Positions 1 through 12,575 of a DNA stretch of 64,000 bases are shown here, piece by piece. Source of the stretch: Papio anubis. Lineage: Eukaryota; Chordata; Mammalia; Primates; Cercopithecidae. The translations under genes were made by a program, and so were the position numbers. The stretch spans positions 38,086,968-38,150,967 of the forward strand of contig NC_044991.1 in assembly GCF_008728515.1 (NCBI RefSeq), read 5' to 3'. The notes beneath the pieces are model-generated. The model saw only the letters and a list, made by a program, of their open reading frames with translations. It had not been told where the DNA came from and made no database searches. Numbering within the stretch: position 1 is the stretch's first letter; each line of letters opens with the position of its first letter.

Positions 1-465
1 CTACATTTGGAAAAAATAAAATTAAATTCTTGTGTTCCACTGCACACAAGCACACACACAGTTTTCCAGATGAATTAAAGATGTCAGTGTAAAACAAAGC
101 TATGAAAGTGATAGAAAGTAGGAGCATATTTTATAATTTCCAGGTGGAGAAATTTTCCTAAGTAGGAGACAGATTTCAAAAAGAATAATTTTGTTATTCT
201 TCTTTGTTAGAGAAGTTTTGATTATGTAAAAATTCAAACCTTTATATAAAAAAAAATCAAAAACAAATGATAAAAGTGAATAAAAAGACAAGCCACAAAT
301 TGGGAGAAAATCTTTGCAGAACACATATCCAATAAAAGAACAGTAAACAAAATACACAAAGAGCTCTGAAAACTCAACAGTAGGAAAACAAACATCCCAA
401 TTTAAAAATGAGCAAAGGAGCTGGACACGTCACCAAAGAAGACATAGAGATAGCAAGCAAGCATT

Positions 466-578
466 TGAGCTGGGCATGACAGAATGATCCTGTAATCCCA
501 ACCACACAGGAGGATGGCTTGAGCCCAGGAGTTTGAGACCAGCATGGACAACATAGTGAGACCTGTTAAAAATATATA
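466..578 (+). mobile_element. Alu monomer-like insert (FLAM type)
   Basis: A single Alu-arm sequence: 'gagctgggcatgacagaatg', then 'cctgtaatcccaaccacaca', 'gaggatggcttgagcccagg' and 'gaccagcatggacaacatag'. It lacks a right arm and interrupts the L1M fragment. Confidence 0.6.
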
Positions 579-1436
579 TACATTTTAAATTTATTGATCC
601 CAAATTGGTCAATATGGTAAGTCACTAGGGAATTTCAAATTAAAAACAATGATGGGTATGGCTAAAATCCAAAACATTAACAACACTAAATGCTGACATG
701 GATGTGGAACAACGGGAACTCTCATTCATTGCTGGTGAAAATGCAAAATGGTATAGCTACTTTGGCAGACAGTTTGGTGGGTTCTTACAAAAACTAAACA
801 CTCTTACCACATCATCCAAAATTGTGTTCCTTGGTATAGTCCCAAAAGAGTTGAAAACTTATGTCCACACAAAAACTTGTACATGTTATAGCAGTTTTAT
901 TCATAATTGCCAAAACTTGGAACCACCAATATATATTTTAGTAGGTGAACAGATAAATAAACTGTGGTACATCCAGACAATGGAATATTATTCAGTGCCA
1001 AAAAGACATGGAGGAACCTTAAAAGCATATTACTAAGTGAAAAAAGCCAGTCCAAAAGGACTACATACTGTATGATTCCAACATATGATATTCTGGGAAA
1101 TGGTAAAACTATGGAGACAGTAATTAAAAAGAAGCTTGTAGGGGAGGCAGGAGGAAGGCACGAGCAGGCATAGCACAGAGGATTTCCAGTGGGAAGCCAT
1201 TCTGTTTCACATTGTAATGGTGGGTACGTGTCAGTATACATTTGTCAGGATTAACAGAATGTCCAACATCAAGAATGAACCCTAATGTAAACTATGAACT
1301 TTAGTTAATAATAATGTATCAATATTGTTTAATCAGTTCTATCAAATGTACCACACTAAAGATGTAAATAATAGTAGAAACTGTGTAAGTGGCTGGGGGT
1401 GGAGGAGGGTACGTGGGAGCTCTGTACTTTCTTCTT

Positions 1437-1493
1437 ACAGACAGGAGGTCTTGCTATGTTGCCCAGGCTGGTCTCAAACTCCTGGCCTTAAAG
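1437..1493 (-). mobile_element. Short reverse Alu fragment
   Basis: The text 'ttgctatgttgcccaggctg' followed by 'gtctcaaactcctggcctta' is the reverse complement of an Alu left arm. It is about 57 bp long and sits in the L1M 3' region. Confidence 0.6.
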
Positions 1494-1590
1494 GAACTCT
1501 TTATTTTCTGATCATTTTCTTCTGTAAACCTAGAACTGCCCTAAAAATGTCTATTAGTTTTAAAGACAGGCTGTAAAATATTTGCAATGT

Positions 1591-2905
1591 ACATAATAAG
1601 GATTACTAGTCTTTAAAAAGAATAAATTCTGATAAATAAAAAAGAAACAGGCAAACTAATTAAAATGGGCAAAGAATAACACGTAATTCACAGAAGAATA
1701 AATACAAATGACTAATAAACCTATGAAAAGATTCAAAGGACACTGAAAGAAATGCAAATTGAAAGTACAATGAGAGATACACTTTTTACTCTTTCTTCGT
1801 CCTGCAGATAGACAATAAAACATGAAATACATCCAGTGTTCATGAGGATGGGGAGAAACAAGCCCTCTTCTATCCTGCTAGTGGGAATAACTTTTTTTGA
1901 AGATAATTTAAAATAATATCTTGATCAAAATTTAAATGTATATACCCACTGATCCGGACATCCCATTCATGCACACAGAGATATATGTTCAGTGGAAACA
2001 TTACATACAATGCCAGGACAAAATTGAAAATAACCTTAGTAGAAAAATCATTAAGCAAATTGGGATTTAGCTATTCCACGAAAGATAAAAAAGCCATTAA
2101 AAAGAGTGAGAACGATGTGTACTGACATGGAAAGAACTTTATATTTATACATATTCTTAAGTGAAAAAACTAGAAGAAAACATGTACAGTATAATCCCAT
2201 TTGAGAAACACATATTCACAAACTAAGACTGCAGTCAGTGTTGGCCAGAGGAGTGGGACTGAGAGGAGGGAGAAAAGCTCAGTTGGGTGGTGGTAATTTC
2301 TTTTTTTTAACAGCCATGTACAATTTTCTATCTTTCCTACTTAATTTTAAGCTCTGTGAAAGAAGAGAGCACGTCTCAATGGCTGTGTTTCAAGTACGCG
2401 GCACACTGATGTTCAACAAAAATACATTGAATGCATAAGAATTGAGAATATTAACACAACTTTAATGGAAATAATCAAGGATATGCCAAAAAGACATATC
2501 ATCAAGAAGGTTTATTGCAGGGTTAATTATGAAAACAAAAAGTTAAGAGCAACCCAGTTAATTAAGTAAGGCACGCTGGTATGGTAGAACTCTATCCAGT
2601 TGTTAAAAAATAATGCCATTAAAATAGAATCTCAAGAAACGGGAACATGTTCAGAATATGCTGAGAAGCTAAAATAGCAAGCTGCAAATCAGCATGTGAA
2701 ATATTGTTTATGTATACATTTTATATTTAGAGAAAAATTTGAAAGGACATACACCAAAAAATTAACAATGATCACCTCTGAGTGATTGCTTCCGGGTAAC
2801 TGGTTTCTTTGCAATTCTCTCTTTCATACCCCTCGCCCAGATCCCCCGTATTGGGCTCCGCAATGATCATGTACTACTTTTATAAATAGAAAACAAGGCT
2901 TTATT
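1591..2905 (+). mobile_element. Further old L1M/L1ME-like 3' fragments
   Basis: Two diverged L1 pieces appear in tandem. About 1,640-2,235 contains 'ttaaaatgggcaaagaataa', 'gaaatgcaaattgaaagtac' and 'acatgtacagtataatccca'. About 2,440-2,905 contains 'gtactacttttataaataga' and 'aaggctttatttttaaaaat', as in L1ME 3' ends. The stretch 2,240-2,440 between them is unassigned. No coding potential is seen. Confidence 0.45.
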
Positions 2906-4299
2906 TTTAAAAATCTCTAGAAATTTAGCTCTGCAGTTTAGATTTTTATATGACTTCTTTCTAGGGGCCTTTAGATGCAGCCCTCAGCTTTTGGATACTG
3001 GCTCTGTGCATTCCATTCGTTATTAATACAACTTGTCTGTTTACATCTTAGCCATCGATACTCTTCAACTTCTGTCTATCTGTTGAACTGAGACTTTCAC
3101 TTGCTAAAACTAATAAAGAACATTCTGAGCAATCATATATTAACTCTTTGGGAAGAGAATTCTCTTTTTTAAGAGATGGGTCTATTATTTGCTTTCTGGG
3201 CATTTGAATTCCATACTTGTTTTTAGGAACAAATTGTGTTTGAAGGTAGGGGACTGTGTGTATTTCTTACTCTCTTTTGAGCTCCTGAAAATTTAGGGTT
3301 GTTTGTTGTCCTTTTTTAGAAAAATCGAAGACGAAGGCTGAATAACTTCCGCAGTTCCTTTCACGCCTATGCTGAATGAGGTCCATTTATTCCATGGGGC
3401 CCTCTTTAAAAGTATACTGGCTCAAACCAGAATCCTTGCCTAGCTGAGGCTTCGGCAGGAAGAAGTTGAAGTCGAGTGGCGGAGTAGTTCACAGGTATGG
3501 GGCTAGGCCCCAGGGCAGCAGCACTTTGTCTAAGAACAGTGATCACAAAGTCAGAGCTGCATAATCTCATCATGAAGGGCCATCTGACATTATTGAAAAC
3601 AAAGTCATTATTACGATAACTTTAACAGTCTCAAGCCTGGAAACCACTCACAGTCTAATTCAATAAATAAGCTACTTAAGTATAGAAAGTCACAAGGAAG
3701 AACAGATTTTGTGTCATATTAGTAAATCTGATTTTCATTAATGCAAGATGAATGTCTTCTATGAAACACTTTCCTATCATATTAATAACATGATAGCAAA
3801 CAGCATTCACAGGTTGCTAGGCAACACGAGGACCCTCTAATGATCTCCTCTGTTCTCGAGAGGCCACAGAAGGAAGATGCCAGAACTCTGAAGGTAGTTC
3901 CCATTTCTCGGCAACTGTTTCTGCTGGAAGACCACCATGGGGCGGGAAGGGAAGGGAGTTAATGATTCCATTTACCATGGCAAATATATACCACTTCCCT
4001 CTTTCCTCTTTTGCACTGCCTTACTATGTGGGAGAACAAGAATTGAGAAGAGGGCTTAGATACAGGAGGTCAAGAGTTCTCAGTCCATACCTTCTTTCCT
4101 GCACCCAGGTAGGCAACAGGCTGCTGTGAAATCAGGCTAGGAAATGGAGTGGAGGCCTTGAGGTTGTTTGCTGAGCCTCGTTTGTTGGAATCTGCTCAAC
4201 CCCCTGCCATCCCTCTCTCTTTATGGGGGTAGGCCCCCAGCAGTCATGCTGGGACTTCATGCCAGGAAACAGGGAACGTAATTTGATCCAAGCATTTCA
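2906..4299. other. Non-coding, largely single-copy stretch
   Basis: No exon or clear repeat is seen. The only feature noted is an RFX-type X-box at 3,813-3,825. Confidence 0.5.
3813..3825 (-). promoter_or_regulatory. Candidate RFX X-box (GTTGCCTAGCAAC on minus strand)
   Basis: The plus strand reads GTTGCTAGGCAAC, two inverted half-sites. The minus strand fits GTNRCC-N-RGYAAC, the X-box recognised by RFX factors that control ciliary genes. It lies far from any visible exon, so function is unproven. Confidence 0.35.
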
Positions 4300-4760
4300 G
4301 TTATGGATTAATGTGCAACAACCACTCCAAAACTCAATAGCATAGAGCAACAGCCATTTTATTATGCTCACGATCACTTGGCTCTGCTCCATGATGACAG
4401 GGGTATCAGATGGAACAATGAGTGACTGGGAGACACTCAGATGACTGGGGCTGAAACCATCTGGAAGCTTCTTCACTCACATGTCTGGCACCTGGGTTGG
4501 GATGACTTGAAGGCTTGGCTCAGCTGGGACACTCTGCTAGAGTGTCCTGTATGGCCTGTCCACGTGGCTTGGGCTTCCTCACAGCATGGCGGTCTGAGGA
4601 TGGTTAGACTTCTTACATGTCAGGCCAGGAAATTCAGAGGGAGTATTCTAGCAAAAAAGTTGGACACTGCATGGCCTTCTATAAGCCAGTCCCAGAAGTC
4701 ACATGGTCTCATTCTGCCAAACTCTATTGGTAAAAGCAAGCAGTCATAAGCTTGCCTAGG
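4300..4760 (-). repeat. Old interspersed repeat, unnamed family (copy 1)
   Basis: The plus strand contains 'ccactccaaaactcaatagc', 'ccattttattatgctcacga', 'cgtggcttgggcttcctcac' and 'cccagaagtcacatggtctc'. This order (aaaactnaatggc... tttattat... cacgtgg... gcttcctcacagcatgg... aagtcacatgg) recurs at 32,378-33,560, 48,675-49,175 and 61,245-61,905, so all four belong to one family that I cannot name with certainty. The open frame across it (4,441-4,749) is repeat sequence, not a gene. The strand given is a guess. Confidence 0.5.
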
Positions 4761-5869
4761 TTAAAGGGCAGGGGACATACACCTGACACTCTTTCTGGGA
4801 GGAGGGCCAAATGGTTTGCAGTCATAGTTTGAAACTGTCCCACCAAGCCATACCTATCAATCACTCTCCAAGGAAACTGGAGTTGGGACCAAGGTGCATC
4901 TGGATAATTTCTGTGGGTTTTGGGGCTTGTAACGTAAACATGGGAGCTGTGGGGGAAAGCAGAGGAAGTCAGTCTGCAAGAGAAAGAAGCAGCCACTGCA
5001 TGGTCTCTCCTCTCCCTGCCTTGTCTGTCCTGCTGTGGTTCCTTCCCCAAAGCCAGTCTTATCTCTGCCCTTTGTCCTGTTAGATACAACCATGAATCTT
5101 CACAATAGATTTTCCTTTTTACCTTAAATCTATAGCGTTGGTTGATTTCTGTTTCTTGCAACCAGAGTGTTAAGTAATTCAGAGATTATCAGATACTTTT
5201 TCAATGATTGTTGATATAAATATGATTACTTATATAAGCTATTATCGCCTATCACCCAGTTTCAACAGTTAATGACTCACAGCCCATGTCATGTCATTGC
5301 TAGCTCCTCCTACTCTTCTCCCTCCTGGGTTATTTTGAAGAGAATCACCAGACCCTTCTCATTTATTAACTTTTGGCATTGACACCTTGCTATGATAAAG
5401 GAAGTTTTACCTTTTTAAACACAAACCCTCACTTCTCTCTCTCCCAATTTCCCAAATAGTTTGTATCACAGTTTTTTGGTTAAATTTGAATTCTGTGATT
5501 ACATTATTTTAACAATGCAAATATTAATCACAGGCTTTTCTCGTATAACTTTTACCTTTTCTTGGAATTAATAACTGCCCTATTTTTCTTAGTTTTCAAT
5601 GTATCTAGTACAATTTTTTTTCAAAATGTTCCAGCAGCTCTGTAAAGCACCCTTCAAAATTATTTTCCATGTAAATATATCAAATAATCCAAGTAATTAA
5701 TTGTGCCCAGGACCCCTCCCTCCTCTCCTCTCTGGCCCACCTGGCTGTCCTCTTGGCAGCTGGGACTGCTCTGCACTGCCCCTCAGTGCCACAGCCCCTG
5801 CCTTACTCCTTCTTAGTTTACAACTTCGGTTGCTTCTCAAAAATAACTCCCTATTATGAGAATTTTAAA
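4761..5869. other. Non-coding stretch
   Basis: Open frames around 4,724-5,161 on both strands lack splice or start context and are not recognised. The segment 5,305-5,345 shares 'ttctccctcctgggttattt' with 5,977-6,000, hinting at a second piece of the old repeat annotated next. Confidence 0.45.
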
Positions 5870-7200
5870 GTATGTTTAAGTTTGAAATATACCTAAAATG
5901 AGCTCCCCTCATCCATTACCCAATTAAAAGTTATCAGCTCATGGGCAGTCTTGGGTCATCTCTAGTTCCTTCTACCATTCTCCCTCCTGGGTTATTTTGA
6001 AGCAAGTCTCCAGACATTTCAGTATGTATCTCTAAAAGATAATGGTTCTGTTTTTAAATATATACATATATATCTGAAATACCATCTTTACAGCTAAAAA
6101 AATTAATCATAATTCCTTATCATCATTAACTCTCCAGGTTTCAAATTTCCAATCACCTCATAAATTGCATAGATTTTTGTTTTACAGCTTATCTGAATCA
6201 GGATCCAAATAGGTTGATATGTTTTTAAAATCTATTCCAATTCATAGGCCCCGTCCCCCACCACTGCAAGTTTTATTTCTTGCAATTTATTTGTTGAGGG
6301 AATCAGGCTGTTTGTTACATAGTTTCCCACTCTGAATTTAATATACTGCATCTCTGTGCTTTACATGTTTCACACGTTCATTTATCCTCTCTTTTCTACA
6401 TATTGGTGGTAGATCAACAGTCCTGGTCAGACTCAGGTTCAGTTTGGCTTGTTTTTCACAGGTGGTGTGTTTTCCCACCAAGGAGTGCATACGGTCTGCC
6501 TGTCTCCTTTTCTGTGTCAGCAGCCACTGATGCTCCATACCCATGTCCATGATTCTCTAGGGGTTTCTGGAAAATGATGATATTCTAGTACCATTTCTCC
6601 TTCATTTATGAGCACTGATAGTCCTCTCCCATTGGTTCTTACTTGATGGATGGTAATTGGATTAGTCCATTCTTGCACTGCTATAAAGAAAGACCTGAAA
6701 CTGGGCAATTTATAAAGAAAAGAGGTTGAATTGGCTCACAGTTGCACAGGCTGTACAGGAAGCATGTCTAGGGAGGCCTCAGGAAACTTTCAGTCATAGT
6801 GGAAGGCAAGCAGGTGTGTCTTCCTGGCCAGAACAGGAGGAAGAGAGAAGAAAGGGAGGTGCTATGTACTTTTAAACAAGCACATCTCATGAGAACTCAC
6901 TAACTACTACAAGAACAGCAAGGGGAAAATCCGCCCCCATGATCCAATCACCTCCCACCAGGCCCCTCTTCCAACAATGGGGATTGCAATTCAACATGAG
7001 ATTTGGGTGGGAACACAAATCCAAACCATGTCAGTAATAGAATTATTGTTCGGAATTATTTCCTTTCAGAACTTTGAAGACATTGCCTCATTATGTCTTA
7101 AGTTCTGAGGCTGCTATTCAAAAATCTGATACCAGTTTGATTCTAGTTCCTTTTTAATTGACCTGCTTTACTCACTGGAAGCTTTTAGGAGCTTCTCATT
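5870..7200 (+). repeat. Ancient interspersed repeat split by an MSTA LTR
   Basis: The order 'gggttattttgaagcaagtc', 'tttcagtatgtatctctaaa', 'gaatcaggatccaaatagg', 'cttgcaatttatttgttgag' and 'cacaggtggtgtgttttccc' is a widely repeated mammalian consensus, probably L1M-class, but I am not sure of the name. It continues after the LTR at 6,658-7,033. Confidence 0.4.
6658..7033 (-). mobile_element. Solo LTR, MSTA-type MaLR, complete
   Basis: In reverse complement it starts TGACATGGTTTGGATTTGTG and ends ...GGACTAATCCA, with 'ggatcatgggggcggatttt', 'cctgaggcctccctagacat' and the 'tacagcctg' block. A 5-bp duplication GTAAT stands at 6,653-6,657 and 7,034-7,038. At 376 bp it is close to full length. 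No internal viral genes are present. Confidence 0.85.
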
Positions 7201-9159
7201 ATTCCTGGAAGATGGGGAGCAATGCAGAACTATGTATTATGGGCAGGCCACTGCTTCATGCTAGGGGAATTCACTCAGCCATGAGGGATAACTTAGGACA
7301 GGCTGTATAAAGAATCCGAGTCTTGGGACAGCCAATGGGAGGCAGAGAAAAGGGCTCTGTCTTCTCTGGCCCCTTCCTATCCACAGAGAATTACACCATG
7401 CATTTCTGCACTGCATCATGTGGCCTCTTAGGAGCCAGATCTTATGACCTGTGGTGTAGAATTTTATCCAAGTCCAGAAGTGGAAGGAGGATCCAGAACC
7501 ACTCAGGGAATCCAGCGAGGCTGAAAGTCTGTGGATACATCCAGTAAGTAACTGATGTTTAAGGAAAGCTTTTTGTCTGCCCAGGATCCCTCCTGACCCC
7601 CAAGCATTCTTGCCCCCTGGCCTCAGGGCTGGGACATGGCCATGCTGATGGTCTAAGTGGGCAGACACATCATGGGAGCCAGACTGTTTGGAGTCCTTCC
7701 ACAGGAACTTTTCAAGGTGGCACTAGGGAAGAGAGGGTGCTCTGTCCTCTAAATAGCAAGCTGTAAGATGCATGAGCCTGGGACTCCCCATGATTTCTAC
7801 CATCGGGGGAGGCCAATCCCAGAGAAGGAAGCAGGGACAAAGGGCCAACGGTGTTTCAAATCCTGCCTCCAGCGCCAGCCCTGCACTCCTCGGTTTAGCT
7901 GCGAGAGACACGAAAGTCTCCTCCCAGTGTCCACTGGTTTCAGCTGGGCTTCTATCACTTGAAGACAAAAGTTCCTGACTAACGCTTACGACCAAGAAAA
8001 ATATAAATAAAACCTTTAAAAATGCTTTATCCAATAACTTCTTGAAAGGAATGATTTTTTTAAAAAAACTCTGAAATTAAAAATGCTTCTCTGCTTCATA
8101 TCTCTTCCTACTTAGCGTGCTGCAGATTGAGCTGTTGCAATACAGGCCTAAGTTGGCACTTCAATCCAGCACATAATTGGAAAAAGAGTGGGGTCACGTT
8201 CGTTCATGTGTCAAATCCTCCCCAGGGCTCCAGCAGCCTTGGAGGCACCCTGCATAAGGTCCACGGGCAGATCTGTCCTGAGGGCAACGATTCACCCAAG
8301 AAGGGACGTCCTTCCTGGTACGAGAGATGGTTTGAGTTGGGAGCCTGAAAAGCCCAGCAGATCCCTGGTAGCCAGTCCATGTGAATATCCTGAATGAGTT
8401 CTAGCACTGGTCAATTATCACATGCAGAAAGCCTACAGCTTGCAGGCGCCGTTTGTCAGCTGGGGCTGCTAGTAGCTGGGAACTAATCATTAAGTCTGCC
8501 AAGGAGCAGAGAAGCCTTTCTCGCAGCAGCCTCACGGCCTCCAGCGTGGTGTACATTTTCCTATTTCACTTGGATTTGCGCCTAATGATTGAACTATAGA
8601 TTATTAATGCTGTGAAGCTCTGGGATCCCAGCGTGACTGTGCTGGGCTCTATTCTGCCCTCAGAGCCTTCAGCACGTATCCTGGCCTGGCAGACAGTGCC
8701 CCAGCAGCTGTCAGAGCCGCTGGGTCCAAGAAGGTACCGTGGGATCCAAAGAGTGGCTCCTATTAGCAGCTGCAGGGTCATCGTTGGTGGCATTTGGTGC
8801 TCTCTTCTCCCCAAATTACTAGAGAGAATGAATAATAAGTCACAAAACACAACTTAAAGTTTGCGAAGAGGGTGACAAAAAGTATCTTTTTAAAAGAGAA
8901 GCAAAAATGGCTGAGGCCATGCTGGGGCTCTGCCATCTGTCACTGTGCACAGCTGTCTGGGTGTGTGCTGGGGACACCGCTGAGCAGCACACACAGAGCC
9001 AGGCTGAAGACGTTTGGGGCCTGCAGCAGTGCAATCCCAGGGCAGAGAGAGGAGCTGTGCAGCCCAGCAACTGTGGAACAGTCCCTCCAGGGGTGACTCT
9101 GATCTGAAAGCTTGTCCTTTAGTTTTCAAAGACACCCCAGGGAATAATTATAAGGCCCC
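7201..9159. other. Non-coding stretch, moderately GC-rich
   Basis: Several overlapping frames occur on both strands (for example 7,261-7,668 and 7,723-8,034), none with recognisable protein sequence or plausible splice pairs. No repeat family is recognised in most of it. Confidence 0.45.
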
Positions 9160-9208
9160 TTTTACAGATAAGGGAAATAAGGCTTAGAGGAATTAAGAGA
9201 CTTGCATA
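9160..9208 (+). repeat. MIR core fragment
   Basis: 'ttttacagataagggaaata' then 'gcttagaggaattaagagac' matches the MIR core (fatty 'acagatgaggaaactgaggc' type). It is cut off by the Alu at 9,209. Confidence 0.5.
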
Positions 9209-9519
9209 AGAGGATGGGCACAGTGGCTCATGCCTGTAATCCCAGCACTTTGGGAGGAGGCAGGCAGATCACTTGAGGTCAGGAGTTCGAGACCAGCCTG
9301 ACCAACATGGTGGAACCCCATCTCTACTAAAAATACAAAAATTAGCCAGGCATGCTGGCTCGAGCCTGTAATCCCAGCTACTCAGGAGGCTGAGGCATGA
9401 GAATCGCTTGAACCTGGGAGGTGGAGGTTGCAGTGAGCCAAGATCATGCCACTGCATGCACTCCAGCCTGGGTGACAGAGTGAGACTCTGTCTTAAAAAA
9501 AAAAAAAAAAAAAAAAAAG
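9209..9519 (+). mobile_element. AluS-like element, full length
   Basis: It runs from 'gatgggcacagtggctcatg' to a tail of about 24 A. The flanks 'cttgcataagag' and 'cttgtataagag' form a target-site duplication with one mismatch. Confidence 0.9.
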
Positions 9520-9563
9520 GCTTGTATAAGAGCATCACTCAGCAAATTCTGAAGGACCCTCAC

Positions 9564-10279
9564 TGCTATGGTTTTTTGAGATGGGGTCTCACTCTGTCAC
9601 CCAGGCTAGGGAGTGCAGTGGTGCAATCTTGGCTCAATGCAGCCTCTGCCTCCCGGGTTCGAGCGATCCTCTCACCTCAGCCACTCGAGTAGCTAGGAGT
9701 ACATGCATGCACCAAGACACTCTGCTAATTTTTTTTTTTTTTGTAGAGATGGGGTCTCACTATGTTGCCCAGGCTCCTCTTGAATGCCTGGGCTCAAGTG
9801 ATCCTCCCCCCTCAGTCTCCCAAAGTGCTGAAATTACAGGCACGAGCCATCACACTCGCTCTCATGTTGAAATTTGATCCCTAATGTGGCAGTGTTGGGA
9901 GGTGGGGCCCAGTGGAAAGTGTGTGGGTAGTGGGGGCAGATGCCTCATGAATAGCTGGTGCCATTCTTATGGTAGTGAGTGAGCACTTGCTCTGGAGAAA
10001 CTGAATTGGTTCTCACGAGAATGGAGTCGTTCCCTCAGGAGCAGTTTGTTTTAAAGCCAGAGTGACCCTTGGCGCTGTCTTTGCAGGTCTCCATTTCCCC
10101 TTTGACCTTCCCCACCAGGTTATGATGTAAAATAGCGGAGAAGCTCTCACCAGAAGCCATGGTCATGCTGCTGTTGAACTCCCCAGCTTTGCAGAACTGT
10201 GAGCTCAATAAACCTCTTGTCTCTACAAATTACCCAGTCTCAGGTGTTCTGCTATAGCAACACAAAACTGACGAAGACA
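9564..10279 (+). mobile_element. Solo LTR, MSTB-type MaLR, split by an Alu
   Basis: It begins TGCTATGGTT, is interrupted by the Alu at 9,573-9,862, resumes 'tcatgttgaaatttgatccc', and includes 'gttgggaggtggggcccagt', 'cctcatgaatagctgg', the AATAAA at about 10,207, 'aaattacccagtctcaggtg' and the end ...GACGAAGACA. Flanks CTCAC and CCCAC are a 5-bp duplication with one change. Confidence 0.82.
9573..9862 (-). mobile_element. Alu (reverse), inserted in the MSTB LTR
   Basis: It starts 'tttgagatggggtctcactc' and ends near 'gcacgagccatcacactcgc'. It is diverged, so probably an older AluJ/S copy. Confidence 0.85.
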
Positions 10280-10578
10280 CCCACGGTGTGCTCTCTCCTT
10301 TTCACTCATGTTACTCGGTTTGGTGAGAATTAGGACACTCCCTTTATGCCTAGAGAATGAACTTAAGGCTGGTATAATGTCAGAACCAGGGACTGGATCC
10401 AGGTTCTGACATGGATGCCATTCCCATCATTGCTACACAGAAGTGTCCAGTGGGTACCATGGGCCTTGGACAGAACGACCATCTGCCATTGGAAAGAGCA
10501 AAACGCCCTCTGGTTGCCTGCATTGCAGCCTACTGAATTGTGGGGATACAAAGAAGCAACAAACTTGGGGTGTAAATC

Positions 10579-10786
10579 TCTTAGCCTGCTCAGACTAATA
10601 TAACAAAATGCTATAGATTGGGTGGCTTAAACAACAGAAATGTATTTCTCACTATTCTGGAAGCTGAAAGTCCAAGATCAGTGTGATAACATGGTTAAGT
10701 TCTGGTGAGGGCTCTCTTTCTAGTTTGTAGATGGCCACCTTCCTGCTGTGTCCTCACATGACACAGAGAGACAGACAGAGAGAGAG

Positions 10787-10817
<31 letters not shown>

Positions 10818-10968
10818 CATCTCTCTCTTCCTCTCCTAAGAGTCCCATCTTTATGATCTCATTAAATCTTAATTACCTCCTAAAGACCGTATGTCCAGAT
10901 ACAGTCACATAAGGGGTTAGGGCTTCAACATATACATTTGGTGAGGGGACATAATTCAGTCCACAGTG
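10579..10968 (-). mobile_element. MLT1A-type MaLR LTR with (AG)n expansion
   Basis: The plus strand reads 'taacaaaatgctatagattg', 'ggtggcttaaacaacagaaa', 'tgtcctcacatgac', 'cattaaatcttaattacctc' and 'ggggttagggcttcaacata', the reverse of MLT1. A purine microsatellite lies inside at 10,764-10,817. Confidence 0.78.
10764..10817 (+). repeat. (AG)n microsatellite
   Basis: A run of GA dinucleotides with small ACAG/GTCA interruptions inside the MLT1A LTR. Confidence 0.85.
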
Positions 10969-11149
10969 TTGGGGCTATAAGTAAGGCTATCAGTTGGAAG
11001 CCAGGCAACAGAGAAGTTAAACAGACTAATGAGATACAGAATAACTCAAGAAATGTTGGTTGGCATGGGTAGGATGGTATACGTAATATGGGGGCTTTGC
11101 CATGTATTATTAGTCTGGAGCTGTTATACAATATATAATAAATGCATAC

Positions 11150-12575
11150 TAAAATTTGAAAAAAAAATGGTACTTTAACAATGTTGCTCCACTGTTTTCT
11201 GGCTTGCATTGTTTCTGATGAAGAATCTGTTGTCATTTTCATCTTATTCCTCTGTAAAGAATGTGCCCCTGTCTTTTGCTGCTTTTAAGACTTTCTCTTT
11301 ATCATGGGTTTTGAGTAATTTGATTATGATATGCTTTGGTGTAGTTTTCTTCATTTTTTTTTATGCTTGAGATTCATTGAGCTTCTCAGATTTGTGGGTT
11401 TTCATCAAATTTGGAAAAATTTTGGTCATTATTTCTTTAGGCCACTTGAAGTTGTCCCATTCCTCACTGATACCCTGTTCATGGTTTTATATTCTTTTTT
11501 CTCTGTGTGTTTTATTTTGGGCAGTTTCAACTGTTATGTCTTCAAGTTCACTTACCCGTTTCCCAGCAAGGTCTAATCTGCAACTAATCCCATCCAGTGT
11601 AGTTCTCGTCTCAGACACTGTCGTTTTCATCTCTAAAAGTTTGATTTGGGTCTTTTCTATGTTTTCCACATCTTAACTTTTTAATCATGTGGAATACAGT
11701 TATACTAACAGTTATAATAGCTGTTTCAACATGCTTGTCTGCTCATTCTAACATCTGCATCAGTTCTGGTTGGTTTTGTTGACTCATTTTTCTCCTCATT
11801 ATGGGCTGTATTTTCTCGTTTCTTTGCCTTCCCAGTAATTTTTTGATTAAGTGTCAGAAAATGTATCATTTTATGTGTGGAAATATTCAGTATTTCTATA
11901 AACATTCTTAAACTTGTTTTCAGATGTAGATAAGTAACTTGGAAAGCATTTGATGCATTCATGTCTTGCTTTCAAGATTTATTAAGTGGGACTGCAGCAA
12001 TGTTTGGTTTAGGACTAATTATTCCCTGCTACTGAGATGAGTCCCTTTTGTGTACCCTACCCATCGCCTCATTAATCTTAAAGTTCTCAAGTCTGGCTGG
12101 TGGGAACAGGCAGCGTTCCCAGCGTTGCGTGAGCATTAGACACCGTCATGCTTTTTCTAATCCTTTTCAGTGGTTCTTTCCCCTGTCTTAGGCAGTTTTC
12201 TCGCCACATGGACTGATCAGTTCTCAACTGAATGCTTCCAGGGGAGGCTTCTGCACATCTCCAAGCTTCTCTCTCTGTGCAGCCTTCTCCTTTCCAGTAC
12301 TCTGTCCTGACAACTCCACCTGCCTTGGTCTACCCAGACTCTCAGCTCCCTCTCCTCAACTCAGGGCTCTGCTTGGGCTCCACTTCCCTTTGCCTGGGAA
12401 CTCCCTCAAGGCCGTTAGCTGGATCAACCATAGGGTTCACCTTCTGTTTCCCATCTCTCAAAGATCACTGTCCTTCATTGCCTGATGTCTAATATCTTTT
12501 TAAAAAAATGTTTCTTACATTTTGGCAGCTATTTAGTTGTTTCATGTGGGAGGGTAAGTCTGGTTCCCCCCAAAA
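11150..12575 (-). mobile_element. L1M 5' end and ORF1 remnant, reverse
   Basis: On the minus strand 11,669-11,487 encodes a remnant of the L1 ORF1 coiled-coil region (LLEMKTTVSETRTTLDGISC, then RVSELEDITVETAQN). Further minus-strand text at about 11,170-11,240 gives MQARKQWSNIVKV, also L1 ORF1-like. The plus-strand stretch 12,405-12,560 ('gccgttagctggatcaacca', 'cattgcctgatgtctaatat') matches the antisense of an L1M 5' region. Frames are broken, so this is a dead element. Confidence 0.68.

Larger units (their letters stand above)
1..1590 (+). mobile_element. L1M (L1MB-like) 3' fragment
   Basis: This is a degraded L1 with a recognisable late ORF2/3' order: 'aaatgagcaaaggagctggac' near 404, 'ggaatattattcagtgccaa' near 982, 'gtatgattccaac' near 1070 and 'gaaccctaatg' near 1276. 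The final 'ctgccctaaaaatg' near 1540 resembles the L1MB tail. It carries two small Alu-related inserts (466-578 and 1,437-1,493). No frame survives. Confidence 0.7.

Noticed and set aside
9564..10279. Possible provirus
   Set aside because: Only solo MaLR-type LTRs are present in the window. No gag, pol or env sequence lies beside them.
11487..11669. 60-codon minus-strand frame with coiled-coil character
   Set aside because: It is a remnant of L1 ORF1 inside a dead L1M, not an independent gene.
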